In this document: in pieces, positions 53,211 through 64,000 of the stretch
Layout of the letters: every line of letters begins with the position of its first letter
Numbering within the stretch: position 1 is the first letter of the stretch
Origin: Tritrichomonas musculus
Taxonomy: Eukaryota > Parabasalia > Tritrichomonadida > Tritrichomonadidae
Reading direction: 5' to 3'
Assembly (NCBI GenBank): GCA_039105265.1
Contig: JAPFFF010000086.1
Coordinates: 55,244 to 119,243, forward strand
DNA: 64,000 bases
Notes under the pieces: generated by a model
The model's database searches: none
The model's input: only the letters and a program-made list of their open reading frames with translations
What the model was told of the DNA's origin: nothing
Program-made: the position numbers and the translations under genes

Positions 53211-54347
53211 GGGGAACTTTTTTTAGCCCCCAAAAATTGAAAGGAAAAATGGGGGGAAAAATGTAAAAAAGTGTTTTTTATCCCCCACTTTTTTGATAAC
53301 TTTTTCAATTGAAAATAATCGTAAATTTAATTTAAAAAAAGAGCAAAAAAAGCATATTAAAATAAAATAAATGCAAAAAAAGGAAGTTATGTGTTAAAAA
53401 ACATATAAAGATAAAAATAAAACGAAAAATTCTAAAAAACATCAATAATTCTTGATGATTACTCTATTAAGATAAACTATTTAATGATAGATAGAATAAA
53501 AAGGGAAAGAATCATTAACTCATACTGGAAATTATATATTATCTCAAAAAAAGCCATAAAGCTGGTGTTTATATTAACATGAATAAATTATTATATTTCA
53601 TATTCATTATAAAAATATGAAAGTATAATGTCTGGTTTAAGTTTAAGATCATTTTGGGCAAAAAGAAAATGCTGCTGCGTTAAATAATTAAATTAAAATT
53701 GATACAAAATAAGAATTAGGGTGTTTCTTTTATTACCAAAAATTTTGTGAGAATATATGGTTGTAATATAAACTTTTTGAAAACACTCTGACCATATAAA
53801 CTATCAAAAATATATAAAAAAAATCGTTTAGTAAAAGCAAAATAAAGTCGTTTAGTTTTTTTTAATAAACAACAAAAATAATTAAAAATAGAGAAATTCT
53901 TTGGTGAATAAAATAATAAACGATATTCGAAAATAATTACACATATATAACCAAAAGCGCAAGAAAAATTTTTAGAATATATAATCTTTGATTAAACAAA
54001 ACATTATATATAGAGAAAATATTATAAATAAAACCTTTAAACATTTTATTTCTATCAAATTCAAGAGATAAGATGTCCTTTTTACCTATAAATAGAGATA
54101 AATAATAATATCCTTTTTTATTTTCAACCAATTCTATTTATTTATTTAGTAATATGCATAAAGGAGCAACAAAGAAAAAATATTTTGGGAAATACTTGCG
54201 AAATGTAAAGTCTATGGGATGAAAAACACTTATGAATAAAAAAAATTGGGGGCTAAAATACAACTTTCATTAAAAAAATAAACTAAAAATCATTTAGCCC
54301 CCAAAAGAAATGTGATATGAAAAATGGGGGCTAGAATGCATTTTCCC
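53211..54347. mobile_element. Non-autonomous DNA transposon with 9-bp duplication
   Basis: 1137 bp, starting GGGGAACTTTTTTTAGCCCC and ending with an imperfect inverse (GGGGGCTAGAATGCATTTTCCC, read here 5'-3' at the right end in two overlapping blocks). Inverted similarity continues through a second GGGGGCTAAA block. A perfect 9-bp direct repeat TTATTTTAT flanks it (53202-53210 and 54348-54356). No gene inside. The form fits a Mutator-like non-autonomous element. An older relative lies at 46070-46480. Confidence 0.75.
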
Positions 54348-54356
54348 TTATTTTAT

Positions 54357-54985
54357 AATATATAATAATAATAAAAAGTACTATTAAAGCAGTATGTGAA
54401 AAATCAAATTTAAATCATTCTGAAAAAATTAATGATAATTAAATAAATTAAATAAATAAATCATTTGATGTTTATTAATAGCAAATCAGCTATTTGTTCA
54501 GTAAAAAATAATGTATTTTTTCAAAATGAAATATTCGTAAATAGAACTCAATTTCAACTCCAAAATTTTAGATTGGAGAAAAAAATAGTATTATATATTA
54601 ACAATCATTTATCAAAAATATTATTTATCAGGTATTTGGCGAGAAAACGAACCTCGACAAAAAAAGTCGAACGATAGATTCAATTCTTTCAAAATTATTT
54701 GAGTAAAAACTCTCGATTTACTCGTTAGACGATTAGAATTTCAAAAAATTATTTTCAAACTAATTATTGAAAATTGAATATCATTGAAAGTATGTATTAT
54801 TTATTATGTATATTTCTTGATCAATTATATATATACATTTAATATAAATATTAAAATAAATTATATATATAAAAATAAATAATAAATTAATAAATAAATC
54901 TAATGTAATCCTTTATTATTATATAAAAATACATAAAAATAACATTATAAGGTCAATTTATAACCATATCTCTCTTTTTATATTA
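54357..54985. other. AT-rich spacer before Polinton D
   Basis: No gene or repeat that I can support. The left terminus of D should be here, but no AGTAGT-type end or long inverted repeat partner is visible inside the window. Confidence 0.5.
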
Positions 54986-57900
54986 ATGAAAGGTTTAAAT
55001 ATTCCATCACCGAAACCACTTAAACGTTACATAGATTCAGATGATTATTTATTCAAAAATTTAAATAAATACAAAATTCGAGATTCACTTGATGATTTCA
55101 ACCGTCAACGTTTACATGAAAAATTCAACCGTGATTTACATAAAAAAGATTCTTCATTTCTTAATGAATTAATGAAGCATTCCAAAGATATTCGTGAATT
55201 TTGGAGAAGTGATTTAATATATAATTCACCACCAGCTGATGCATTAAATGATGAGGAATTTTTCCCTGAAGAAAAACCAAAAGATATTAATTTACGTAAT
55301 ATTAAATCATTTAAAGAATGGCAAAAATTAGATGATGAACAAAAAACATTAGTGGATGATATGATGAAATCATTATATAAAACACCTACTAATTGGGAAA
55401 TTAATTTTGAACTTTTAAACAATAAAGGCAAAAAATTAATGTTTCCACTACTTAAAAATTTCTTTCAGGAATACATAGACCCATTACCAATGGATAAATA
55501 CAAAATAGAATTTAAAGTTAAAGGTCAATGGCATTCTAAACCATTAACACCTGAAGTTTATAATAAATTAATGGAAAATTTCACTGAAGAACATTTTATA
55601 TTCGACCTTGACGAAATACCGGCAGAATTTACGGGATTCAATAGTGAAGATAATGCAGATTTACCTGATTGGTCATTATTTTCATCATTAAGATTTTCAA
55701 AATATTTACATAAAGATAGGGTCCGTAAAGACGTCGGTGGTTCATTCTTTAACTATATAGCTAATGATAAAGTACCTAAAAAAGTTATTGAGTATTTAAA
55801 ACGTCTTCAAATATTTGATTCATTAGTGGATGAAAAAGTAACTGTTCTTGAAGAAGCAAAAGAATTCACTCGGAGTTATTATGATAATTTAACTGGTGAT
55901 TTAGAATATGAAACCATTGAGATTCCAGCAAAAAATACAAAATCAACTAAACAACGTGAAGAATTGGATGATTGCTGCTTCGTTTATGCTCTCAAACAAA
56001 CTGGCTTTTATTCAGATGATATTTTAAATCAAATACGATTAAGAATTAATAATAGGTATTTATCCCAAGGTTCAATTGAAAAAATATGTCAAGAGTTTAA
56101 GATTCACATTAAGTTATCATACATTGATGACCGCAGCGATAGAAAAAATAAAAAGACAACGGTTCAACAATGCAAAAACAAAGTCCGTAAGTCATATTTG
56201 GGAGTCAAAGATGCTGAACCTCAACGAACCCATACATTTAACGTTTATGAAGACCATTATTTCATAGAAGAGAAAACACCATTTAGTACTTATTATATTA
56301 AACATTTAATTGAATGTACCGAGGATAAATTCGATAAAGAATATAATAGTGACCTTTGGAGGAAAACCAGATATTATATTTCATCCTCAAATTTAGTCCG
56401 TGAATTAATGAAGCAAGGATATTTTAATCCAATCACTTATGGACAATATCGAATATTAAAAACTGTTTTCTATCATGAGTTTGATAAAGATTTAACAAAT
56501 ATTAATTTAGAATATGACCCAGAATATTGCACAAAATTAATAGCTCCAAAAATTGTTAAAGAAAGCGAAAACAAAACAGACCCTACTTATTGGTATGCTG
56601 ACTTTGAAGCTGACGCTTCAGGTAATATTCATAAACCATTTATGTGTGTTCTTCAATCACAAAATGGAAAAATTAATGAATGCTTTAAAGGTGAAACATG
56701 TAATAAACAATTTCTTGATTTCTTACCTGATCATGCAGTTGTTTATTTCCACAATTTAGCATATGATTTTAGGATGTTTTCGTCTTTAGTTAATATCAAA
56801 AATACTATAATTAAAGGAACAAAATTAATGAAAGCAAATGTTGAATATAACGATAAAAAGATTTTATTTAAAGATTTATTGCCAATGTTGAATTGTAAAC
56901 TTTCACAATTACCTTCTATGTTTAATTTGGGCATTAATGTTCAAAAAGAAATTTTCCCATACAAATATTACACACTTGAAAGATTAAATACCAACAAAGG
57001 AGTAATTAATGATGCAGGCTTAAATGAAGATCAAAAATGGACAACAGATGATTATGAATTATTTAAATCAAACATTGATAAAATACCTAAATGTAGAATT
57101 GATGAAAACCATTTCGACATGTGGTCATATGCAGAATTTTATTGTAAACAAGATGTAAACATCCTTAGACTTGGATTTAATGAATTCAGAAATGGATTTA
57201 TTAAAGATTTCAGTATTGACCCATTTAATTTCATTTCCATTTCTTCACTCGCTAATGAAGTATTTAATCAACGTGTTTATTATCCTAATGGTAACCTTTA
57301 TAAATTAGGTGGTCATGTTCGTAAGTTTTGCTCAAAAGCTGTTTATGGAGGACGTTGCATGACTGCATACAATAAAAAATGGCATATATTAAAGCTACTT
57401 TGTGATTTCGACGCTGTTTCATTATATGCTTCAGCAATGGCACGTTTATATACCGTTGAAGGTAGACCTGAAGTTATCAAACCTGAACAATTAAACCTTG
57501 AATTCCTTTCAAAACAAGGTGCTTACATTGTTGAAATCAAAATTACTAAAGTTAATAAACATTATCCTTTCCCACTCTTTGTTCGTAAAGTAAACGGATT
57601 AAATCTTAATGACGATAACTTAAAAGAAGGTGAAACATTAAATATAATTGTCGATAATATATCATTAGAAGACCTAATCGAATTTCAAAAAATAGAGTTT
57701 GAATTTATCCGCGGTTATTATTGGGCAGGCAAACGTGATTATACAATCCAAAAAGAAATTAAGAAAATATTTAATAAAAGACTTGAATATAAGAAGCAAC
57801 ATAACCCATTACAACAATTATATAAATTAATTATGAATTCATGCTATGGTAAAACTATTGAGAAACCAGTTGATAAAGATATTAAATACATGAATGATGA

Positions 57901-58585
57901 CGATTTTGAGAAATATTGGATCAAAAACTATAATAAAATTATTGAGGACACATTAATTGAGAGTAGAAAGACACTATTACACGATGTAAAAGTTATTAAA
58001 CAAATTGAAAATCATTTTAACTTTTCACTTCTTGGTATTCAAGTTCTTTCTATGTCAAAACGAATTATGAATGAAGTAATGTGTTTAGCTTATGATTTAG
58101 GATGCCACATTTATTACCAAGACACTGATTCAATGCACATTGAAGTTGATGATTTACCACGACTTGTTAATGGTTTTAAAGAAAAATATTATCGTGAATT
58201 AATCGGAACTAATTTAGGACAATTTCACAGTGACTTTCCAACTATTAACGGTCATGATGAAATGCCAAAATCTATTGAGTCATATTTTCTAATGAAGAAA
58301 ATGTATATAGATAAATTACAAGATTCAACGGGAGAAATTGATTATATGATTAGAGGTAAAGGTTTAACACAAAACTCAATTAAATACGCCTACAAAGAAT
58401 TTGGTAATGATCCCATGAAATTATATGAATCCTTATTTAATGGAAACACACAAACGTTTGATTTAACGAAAGGTCAACCATGCTTTTCAATGAATAAAAA
58501 CATGACAGTATCAACTTTAAAGAAATTTGAACGTAAAATTAAAACAACTTATGAAGAAGGAAACATTGAAAATTATTTTAAATAG
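54986..58585 (+). CDS. POLB: DNA polymerase B, protein-primed type (D)
   Basis: 1199 residues, collinear with the C polymerase (1194). The exonuclease motifs are YADFEADA, YFHNLAYDFRM and YCKQDVNIL; polymerase motif B is LIMNSCYGKT and motif C YYQDTDSMHIE. The OTU-like segment is ELDDCCFVYALKQTG (about residue 325) with VYEDHYFIEE about 100 residues later. A 37-residue stretch before the OTU-like part (VLEEAKEFTRSYYDN) is not in C. The frame is open throughout. The last bases overlap the end of the convergent integrase gene by eight bases. Confidence 0.9.
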   Translation: MKGLNIPSPKPLKRYIDSDDYLFKNLNKYKIRDSLDDFNRQRLHEKFNRDLHKKDSSFLNELMKHSKDIREFWRSDLIYNSPPADALNDEEFFPEEKPKDINLRNIKSFKEWQKLDDEQKTLVDDMMKSLYKTPTNWEINFELLNNKGKKLMFPLLKNFFQEYIDPLPMDKYKIEFKVKGQWHSKPLTPEVYNKLMENFTEEHFIFDLDEIPAEFTGFNSEDNADLPDWSLFSSLRFSKYLHKDRVRKDVGGSFFNYIANDKVPKKVIEYLKRLQIFDSLVDEKVTVLEEAKEFTRSYYDNLTGDLEYETIEIPAKNTKSTKQREELDDCCFVYALKQTGFYSDDILNQIRLRINNRYLSQGSIEKICQEFKIHIKLSYIDDRSDRKNKKTTVQQCKNKVRKSYLGVKDAEPQRTHTFNVYEDHYFIEEKTPFSTYYIKHLIECTEDKFDKEYNSDLWRKTRYYISSSNLVRELMKQGYFNPITYGQYRILKTVFYHEFDKDLTNINLEYDPEYCTKLIAPKIVKESENKTDPTYWYADFEADASGNIHKPFMCVLQSQNGKINECFKGETCNKQFLDFLPDHAVVYFHNLAYDFRMFSSLVNIKNTIIKGTKLMKANVEYNDKKILFKDLLPMLNCKLSQLPSMFNLGINVQKEIFPYKYYTLERLNTNKGVINDAGLNEDQKWTTDDYELFKSNIDKIPKCRIDENHFDMWSYAEFYCKQDVNILRLGFNEFRNGFIKDFSIDPFNFISISSLANEVFNQRVYYPNGNLYKLGGHVRKFCSKAVYGGRCMTAYNKKWHILKLLCDFDAVSLYASAMARLYTVEGRPEVIKPEQLNLEFLSKQGAYIVEIKITKVNKHYPFPLFVRKVNGLNLNDDNLKEGETLNIIVDNISLEDLIEFQKIEFEFIRGYYWAGKRDYTIQKEIKKIFNKRLEYKKQHNPLQQLYKLIMNSCYGKTIEKPVDKDIKYMNDDDFEKYWIKNYNKIIEDTLIESRKTLLHDVKVIKQIENHFNFSLLGIQVLSMSKRIMNEVMCLAYDLGCHIYYQDTDSMHIEVDDLPRLVNGFKEKYYRELIGTNLGQFHSDFPTINGHDEMPKSIESYFLMKKMYIDKLQDSTGEIDYMIRGKGLTQNSIKYAYKEFGNDPMKLYESLFNGNTQTFDLTKGQPCFSMNKNMTVSTLKKFERKIKTTYEEGNIENYFK

Positions 58586-60220
58586 GATCTAATAAATATC
58601 TTGGTAATAATTGAGTGTTAGGTTCACCATTAACTATTGATACACCATTAAGTTTTCCTTCAACTTCATATAATCCATTCTTTTTACCAATAACTTTAAA
58701 CTCTCCTGGTCTTATTACCGACCTTCTTTTCATTTTGTTATCAGTCATATTATAAACTTTAACATTTACGTCATCATTAATATTAAATTCAACGTTATTT
58801 TTAATTTCCCAGTTAGCTTGTAATATCCTCTTCACAATATAGTTTTCAAGTTCTGGATCATCATTTACCATTTTTGGTGTTACACTAAAACCTGCCCATT
58901 TACTCAATCCTCTATGTGGAGTGTTATTGTATTGATTTACGATTTCATCCATTACTTCAGGAGTTATTACGCCAATATTCATATTATACTCCATATCTCT
59001 AATTGTTCTAATTACTCTATCAACAATTCCTAAACTTGAATGTAAAGGGTCGGTTTTCTTTGCTTTCTTCTGTTCATATTTCATAAAATCAGGATAAGCG
59101 CCTTTAGGTTGTCTTTCAACAGGTGAAAAGCTTATATTATGAGTTTCATAAAACATTTTTGACTTATCAGATTTAAATGCACCTTCACCATCACCGATTA
59201 AATGTTCCACCTTCATTCCTTTATCAATTAATTTTTGTAATGCTCGTAAATACGACATTGTCGCTTTTAATTCATCTTTACTAAATTCTGTTTTTGAAAG
59301 CATCACATTTAAAATTTGTGCATATAAATATTTAGTGTTCACATTAATTGCAATTAAAATTTTAACGGTTGTTTTTTCTTAATATATATTTCCATTAAAT
59401 CAATCATCCATGTGTTTCTTTCTGCAACTCTGTGTAATTGAAAACGTTTAATATTTTCTTTTAACGGAAATGATGAAGTAATTTTTCCTTTTTCTTCTTT
59501 CAGTTCTGGATTAAGTAATTTTAAAGCTTTAATTTTATCTTTACCTTTAAATCCAAATAATCCCGTTAATTCTATATTTGGTATTTCTATCGTTGCCCCT
59601 GGTTGTTGAAAATATTTATCCTGATATTCTTTATACCATGATTCTAAAGATTTTTTACCTCTCTTCTTCCATCCTGACGTTACATTTACGAAATCCTCAA
59701 ATGTTAAAAGTTCATTATCTCCATTATGTAAAATTACGTATTCATCCAATCTTTCCTTAAAAGATTTCTCCTTAGGTTTTTCTTTCTCTGGGTGTGCTTC
59801 ATACCATGCTTTCTTATATTCTTCATATATTTTCCGTTTGTCTTCTTCGAGTAATGGTCGAAATGATACTAAATTATATGCCGCACTTTCACTAGTTTTA
59901 TTTTGGTTTTTATATACTTTACTCATTAAATCCCCTCTTGCTATTCTCACTGCTTCTTCATAATCTGCCATTCGTTCACGTTCCATTTCTACTTCACGTC
60001 TACGTTCTTCATCCTTTACTATATCACGAATGGTTAAGTAATGAATTATATAGAAATTGTTTATATGTTGAGCTGGAATTTTCACTTTCAAATATTTTTC
60101 ACAATAATGATTTATATAATATTTCACTTGTTCCTCAAATCTATTCGGTTCATACTTTTCTATCTTACTTGTCACATATGAAATTATTCCATCTGTGTTA
60201 TTAAATAATGTTTCAGTCAT
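58578..60220 (-). pseudogene. INT: Integrase gene of D, broken
   Basis: Remains of a retroviral-type integrase gene related to 36447-38033. The charged N-terminal region, core motifs (IGDGEGAF, HSSLGIVDRVIRTIRDM, YNNTPHRGLSKWAG) and SH3-like end (NDDVNVKVYN...RPGEFKVIGKKNGLYEV) can all be seen on the minus strand. The gene is not continuous and is counted as broken, about one break. It is convergent with the polymerase gene and divergent from the small basic gene, the same arrangement as in C. Confidence 0.85.
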
Positions 60221-60325
60221 GATTTAAAATAAATTAAATTAAAGATATTTGATGATTTCATGAATGCCAAAATAATAATTTAGTTTATTTTTCATAAATT
60301 AAATTTTTTATCACATAATAAAAAT

Positions 60326-60556
60326 ATGTCTCAAACCTTACCACCCCTTAAACAACGTCATGAACGTAAAACATTCGCTACTCCAACGTTGAAACTCATA
60401 AATTCACGTCTTCAATATTATAGAAAAGTATTAACTCAACCTGAACCAACAACGGAGAAAGGAAAACTTAGTCGTCGAAGAATTCAAAATAAATATGATC
60501 AATGCATGAAAGTAAGACAATTATTAAATAGAGCCGTTAAGAACCTTTATCTTTAA
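60326..60556 (+). CDS. Small basic protein (YYRKVL family), D copy
   Basis: 76 residues: RKTFATPTLKLINSRLQYYR, KVL, then NKYDQCMKVRQLLNRAVKNLYL. Very basic, related to 36130-36378. Its 3' end overlaps the end of the VI-like gene on the other strand by 20 bases. A role in DNA condensation is possible but unproven. Confidence 0.75.
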   Translation: MSQTLPPLKQRHERKTFATPTLKLINSRLQYYRKVLTQPEPTTEKGKLSRRRIQNKYDQCMKVRQLLNRAVKNLYL

Positions 60557-60764
60557 CATAGAACCCATCACTACCGAAATATTCAATTGCTGGATTATTT
60601 GAATTATCAAATTTAGGTAATATTTTTGCAACATTACCAACAACAGGTAACTTTTCCATTATTGATTTTGTTTTATTCCATCCAAATTTGAAGCCATCAG
60701 CAAAATCTTTAGCTGCTTCTTTAACTTTACCCGCTAACTTTTTAAACCAACTACCAAAAGCCAT
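60537..60764 (-). CDS. Protein VI-like amphipathic protein (D)
   Basis: 75 residues, shorter than the A, B and C relatives. It begins MAFGSWFKKLAGKVKEAAKD, then KFGWNKTKSIMEKLPVVGNV, and ends without the IPLLK motif of B and C. The MAFGSWFK start and amphipathic helix are fully kept, which shows that the N-terminus is the constrained part of the family. Confidence 0.7.
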   Translation of the reverse strand: MAFGSWFKKLAGKVKEAAKDFADGFKFGWNKTKSIMEKLPVVGNVAKILPKFDNSNNPAIEYFGSDGFYVKDKGS

Positions 60765-60843
60765 GAGCGAAGTTCTCGAATTGAAAATTCTTTTTAATAT
60801 TAAATTAAAAATTTTGATTTAATATTTTTATTTAAAACTAAAT

Positions 60844-61485
60844 ATGACATTAAGACAAGCAAGAATTTTAAGTAGTGAAACCGATAATACTATTAAGCAA
60901 GAACAAAACACAAATGTTAACATTAACATTAAACCATCAACTAAACCACGACATCAAACCGTTCCGTTATATCCAAATGTTCCACCATTAAATCCAAACG
61001 TAAATTTTACTCAAGCGAACCAACCTGCGGATATTCCACCGGTTGGTCAAACTTTATATATTCCGACGACGGAGGATTTGAACTATCAATCTCAACCTCC
61101 AACAAACAGCAATTTCCCATTAACTCGAGACAGAGGTATTGCAGATTTAGGAAATGAAATTGAGGATTTAGAAAAGAAAAACCAATTTCTACAAATGTTA
61201 GTTGAAATGTATGAATCAAACCCGTTAAAAATAAATGCTTACGTTGTTTGTGAAAGTAAGTTATTAATGAATATGATAAAGTTATTAACTGATTGTGAGA
61301 AAGTTGATTTAGTACTTAATGAAGATATTGGATGTTCTGGATGTACCGCAAAATCAAACAAAATCATTTATGTTTCAAAAATATTGGTTACTAAAGATGG
61401 TAAAACTAGTGAGTTAAAATATGATTACAACAACATTTACAGTGAATTTGTTAAATATGGAATTAGTTTGAAAATGGTATGCTAA
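60844..61485 (+). CDS. Conserved Polinton protein (KQEQN family), D copy
   Basis: 213 residues. LRQARILSSETDNTIKQEQN at the N-terminus is almost the same as in C, though the DNA uses different codons. Then a Pro-rich linker, EKKNQFLQMLVEMYESNPLK, a CSGC motif near residue 165 and the end YSEFVKYGISLKMVC. A TATTTTTATTT tract precedes the ATG. It is convergent with the fibre-like gene, as in C. Confidence 0.8.
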   Translation: MTLRQARILSSETDNTIKQEQNTNVNINIKPSTKPRHQTVPLYPNVPPLNPNVNFTQANQPADIPPVGQTLYIPTTEDLNYQSQPPTNSNFPLTRDRGIADLGNEIEDLEKKNQFLQMLVEMYESNPLKINAYVVCESKLLMNMIKLLTDCEKVDLVLNEDIGCSGCTAKSNKIIYVSKILVTKDGKTSELKYDYNNIYSEFVKYGISLKMVC

Positions 61486-64000
61486 TTATGTTTTAAATAC
61501 AGCTAACATTTTATCATTTATTTTTGCAGTAATCACGCCCACCGTTGTTCTGTGTATTTTTGATGTAATTGCTGTTTGACCAGTAAGAGTTTTCAATTCT
61601 CCTTCATCAATAAAAACTTCATCCCCAATTCCATAACATGATGTATCTGTAACTTTAACTAAATAATCTCCATGTGTCGCAAATGTCACACATTTATTAA
61701 CTTCATCAATCTTAACACAAATTCCAACATACTCATTCCATTTTCCATTAGTCTTTACTGAACAAATACAATCCGTTGTGTCATTTTCAGTTGATGGCAT
61801 CCATTCATTCTTAACTTGTTTGTAAACCTTACCTGTCATATATACTGGTGCACCAACAACGAAATCACTAACAGAGTTCATTGATGATTCAATTGGGGAG
61901 TAATGAGTGATTGTTGTGTTTGTGGTTGCATGTAATTCATCAACATATGACTTCAATGCAAAGTTATCATTCACATATTTCACTGATGAAATCATATTAT
62001 CGCTCACAGGTTGGTTGCTGATTAATGTGACAGATACATCATATATATTGGTTAGTGTATCATCCGCGGCTCTTATTGAAATAATACGTGTAATTACACG
62101 AATATCTATCGATTCACTTGACTCACTACTTACTGATTTGTATATGATATTTCCACTTTTTCGTCCAGAATAAGTATATTCAGCTTCTTCAAATGTTGTA
62201 TCATCAGCATTTCGTTTGAACTTTACGATAATATTTTTAGTTGTTAATACTCTTCTTATATATTCATCTGGGATTACACAACCACTATCATTCTGTGTAC
62301 ATTGAATTGTGAATCGTTCTGGACTTCCATCAACAACATTCAAGTCTTTTATAAATGGTGATTCAATTTGTGCTCTAATGAAATTATATGCTATAGGATT
62401 ATTATTTCTATGTGATGAAATATACGATGCATATACAATTTTTGAATCATCATGACGCCATATTATTGAATCAATGCGTTTACCATTGCTATCATACCTG
62501 TCCATGCTATCAGAAGTGCTAGTAGAACCAGTTGGTTTAAATATTACATCAATATGCATTATATCATCATCTTGATTATCACCCCAATTAACATCAAATA
62601 TCAAATGAACTCCGCATTGGGTAGCTTAGGGGTAATATATACACCCTCATATAAGTTTGCTGGATATGCAATATTCAATTCAGTGCCATATAGTGCGGTA
62701 CTCAGTGCAGATTCATTAACCAAATCTGTGGGTATCTCAGGGATATCCGTTTTCAAAGCAAAAGTATTCGACATATATCTTGACGAAAAAGCGTTTTTGT
62801 CTGTTGGTTCGATATTTTTGGTTATTGAACATGATAAAATTTCCGGCGTTTCACCAGTTCCTGGATTTATTAATTCATGGCAGTCATACATAAACCAAAG
62901 ACTAGATTCACTTCCTTCGATACGCATTATCTGAGAGGGTTGAGCGTCATTGTACGAATAATCTACGTGAACATAATGAACCGTATAAAAATTGTTTGAT
63001 GAAACAATATCCAGCCCATATTGCTCAATCATTTCATGATATGTGTCGTAATCCAAATCAGGAATTGTATTATTTTCAATTTTGAATTGAATAGTTGTTT
63101 GCCCCTCAATAATTTCTGGAATTTCGCTTTTCACTTGCTCAATAGCATGGGTCATATCTGTTGTCAAAGCATAATCGTTCAACGTAGTACTCAGTGCAGA
63201 TTCATTGACTAAATCATTTGGTATTGTTGGTAATTCTGTTTTTAATGCATAAGCTTTTAATGCATTTGTTAATGTTTCATTATTGACTAAATCATTTGGG
63301 ATTGTTGGGATTGCTTCAGCTAATTCTGTTTTTAATGCATAAGCATTTAATATATTCGTTAATTGATTGTTATTTTTAAAGTTTGTGTTTAAATATGTGT
63401 ATGACGGATAATTATCTTGAACATATCGAACAGTTGCATAATTATTTAATGTTTCACTTAATTTATTCGTGAATGATTCATTTAAATGATTTTTATGATT
63501 TTCAATCAATTTTTTAGTTGCTGATGCTGTTAATAATTGGTTATTAGTTAATGTTTCGCCTAATAATAATTCATTATCGTTTTTAGCTGCTGGGGTGTAT
63601 TTGAGTTTAACAAATGATGGTTGAATTGTTCCATAAATTAAAATATATGGGAATTCATAAACTAATTCGCAATTAATAGCTGAAATATCTGCAGAATCTG
63701 AGTTCAAACATTCAATACTTCCATTTTCCTTGTACTCATATTTGTAAATTCGGTACATCTCGCCAATATCATCAACCATAAATGAAACTTCAATTTTATA
63801 ATTAGTTTCAATATGTTCACAGTAATATTTAAAACATAATCTTTCATCAGGAATTAAAATTTCTGTTTCAACATATGGTTTTTCTTCAACTACTTCATGA
63901 GGTGCTAATACTAATCGATCGTCAATTATTTCATCAACATATGCAACTTCTTTAACAGTTGATCCAGCATTTTTACTAAACGCTAATTTTAATGCACCAA
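61486..64000 (-). pseudogene. Fibre-like gene of D, broken and cut by window edge
   Basis: Remains of a large fibre-like gene. The last 110 residues (TDCICSVKTNGKWNEYVGIC...GDYLVKVTDTSCYGIGDEV) match the end of C's fibre. Further upstream, at 63100-63450, are tandem units with YALKTEL and PNDLVN, like the YALKSEL units of C and typical of trimeric tail-fibre stalks. The reading frame is not continuous; about one break in the part seen. The N-terminal shaft would lie right of the window. Confidence 0.75.

Larger units (their letters stand above)
54986..64000. mobile_element. Polinton/Maverick D (left part, broken)
   Basis: A very AT-rich Polinton that continues past the right edge. In order it carries polymerase B, integrase, small basic protein, VI-like protein, KQEQN protein and fibre-like gene. 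The element looks broken, with about two breaks in the part seen (integrase and fibre regions), while the polymerase and small genes are open. Gene order differs from C: the VI-like gene sits beside the small basic gene, without the capsid and ATPase genes between. The start is given at the first gene because the terminus was not found. Age is probably greater than C. Confidence 0.85.

Noticed and set aside
53937-54131. 64-residue frame
   Set aside because: Lies inside the gene-free transposon at 53211-54347 and has a composition expected by chance.
54465-54677. 70-residue frame before Polinton D
   Set aside because: Short, AT-driven composition, no relative, no T-rich box; likely chance.
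1-64000. Phage or giant-virus genome
   Set aside because: DJR capsid, packaging ATPase and fibre genes look viral, but integrase type, AGTAGT ends with short target duplications, and BspA/DUF3447/kinase-Sel1 host genes show Polintons in a trichomonad genome.

Overview
The window looks like nuclear DNA of a trichomonad, most likely Trichomonas vaginalis. The evidence is a host segment with a BspA-like leucine-rich repeat gene, a DUF3447/ankyrin gene and a kinase-Sel1 gene, all large families of that parasite, set in very AT-rich spacer and surrounded by Polinton (Maverick) elements with DJR capsid, protein-primed DNA polymerase B, retroviral-type integrase and A32/FtsK-type packaging ATPase genes. 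No intron was recognised.

Layout. (1) 1-11107: right part of Polinton A, with a higher-GC style than the rest; its left end and polymerase lie outside the window. (2) 11108-23373: Polinton B, an older outer element. A sits in its fibre gene, a 4.3 kb block carrying a hAT-type transposase (about 16160-20515) sits in its ATPase gene, and Polinton C sits in its last gene. (3) 23374-42699: Polinton C, which looks whole: 19.3 kb, 169-bp terminal inverted repeats that read as identical, and a short target duplication. (4) 42700-46572: a short rest of B, then AT-rich DNA with two non-autonomous transposons bearing long imperfect inverted repeats and 9-10 bp target duplications (Mutator-like in form). 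(5) 46573-52376: host genes and relics: BspA-like repeats, DUF3447 protein, a tRNA-like relic and a kinase-Sel1 pseudogene. (6) 52377-54985: gene-poor DNA with a third Mutator-like element. (7) 54986-64000: Polinton D, which runs off the right edge and looks broken in about two of its genes.

The Polintons share a virus-like gene set: major capsid protein, a small protein with a conserved WFTD motif, a short amphipathic protein that resembles the membrane-active part of adenovirus protein VI, a fibre-like protein (1816 residues in C), packaging ATPase, integrase, polymerase B with an OTU-like protease-type segment near its N-terminus, and six or more small conserved families of unknown role. 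One of these, a 46-49 residue single-span membrane protein in A and B, is short enough to be missed by ordinary gene calling. Many of these genes have a T-rich box (core TTATTTTTG) 5-25 bases before the ATG, probably a shared promoter.

All functional names rest on motifs and on comparison among copies inside the window; no database search was possible.
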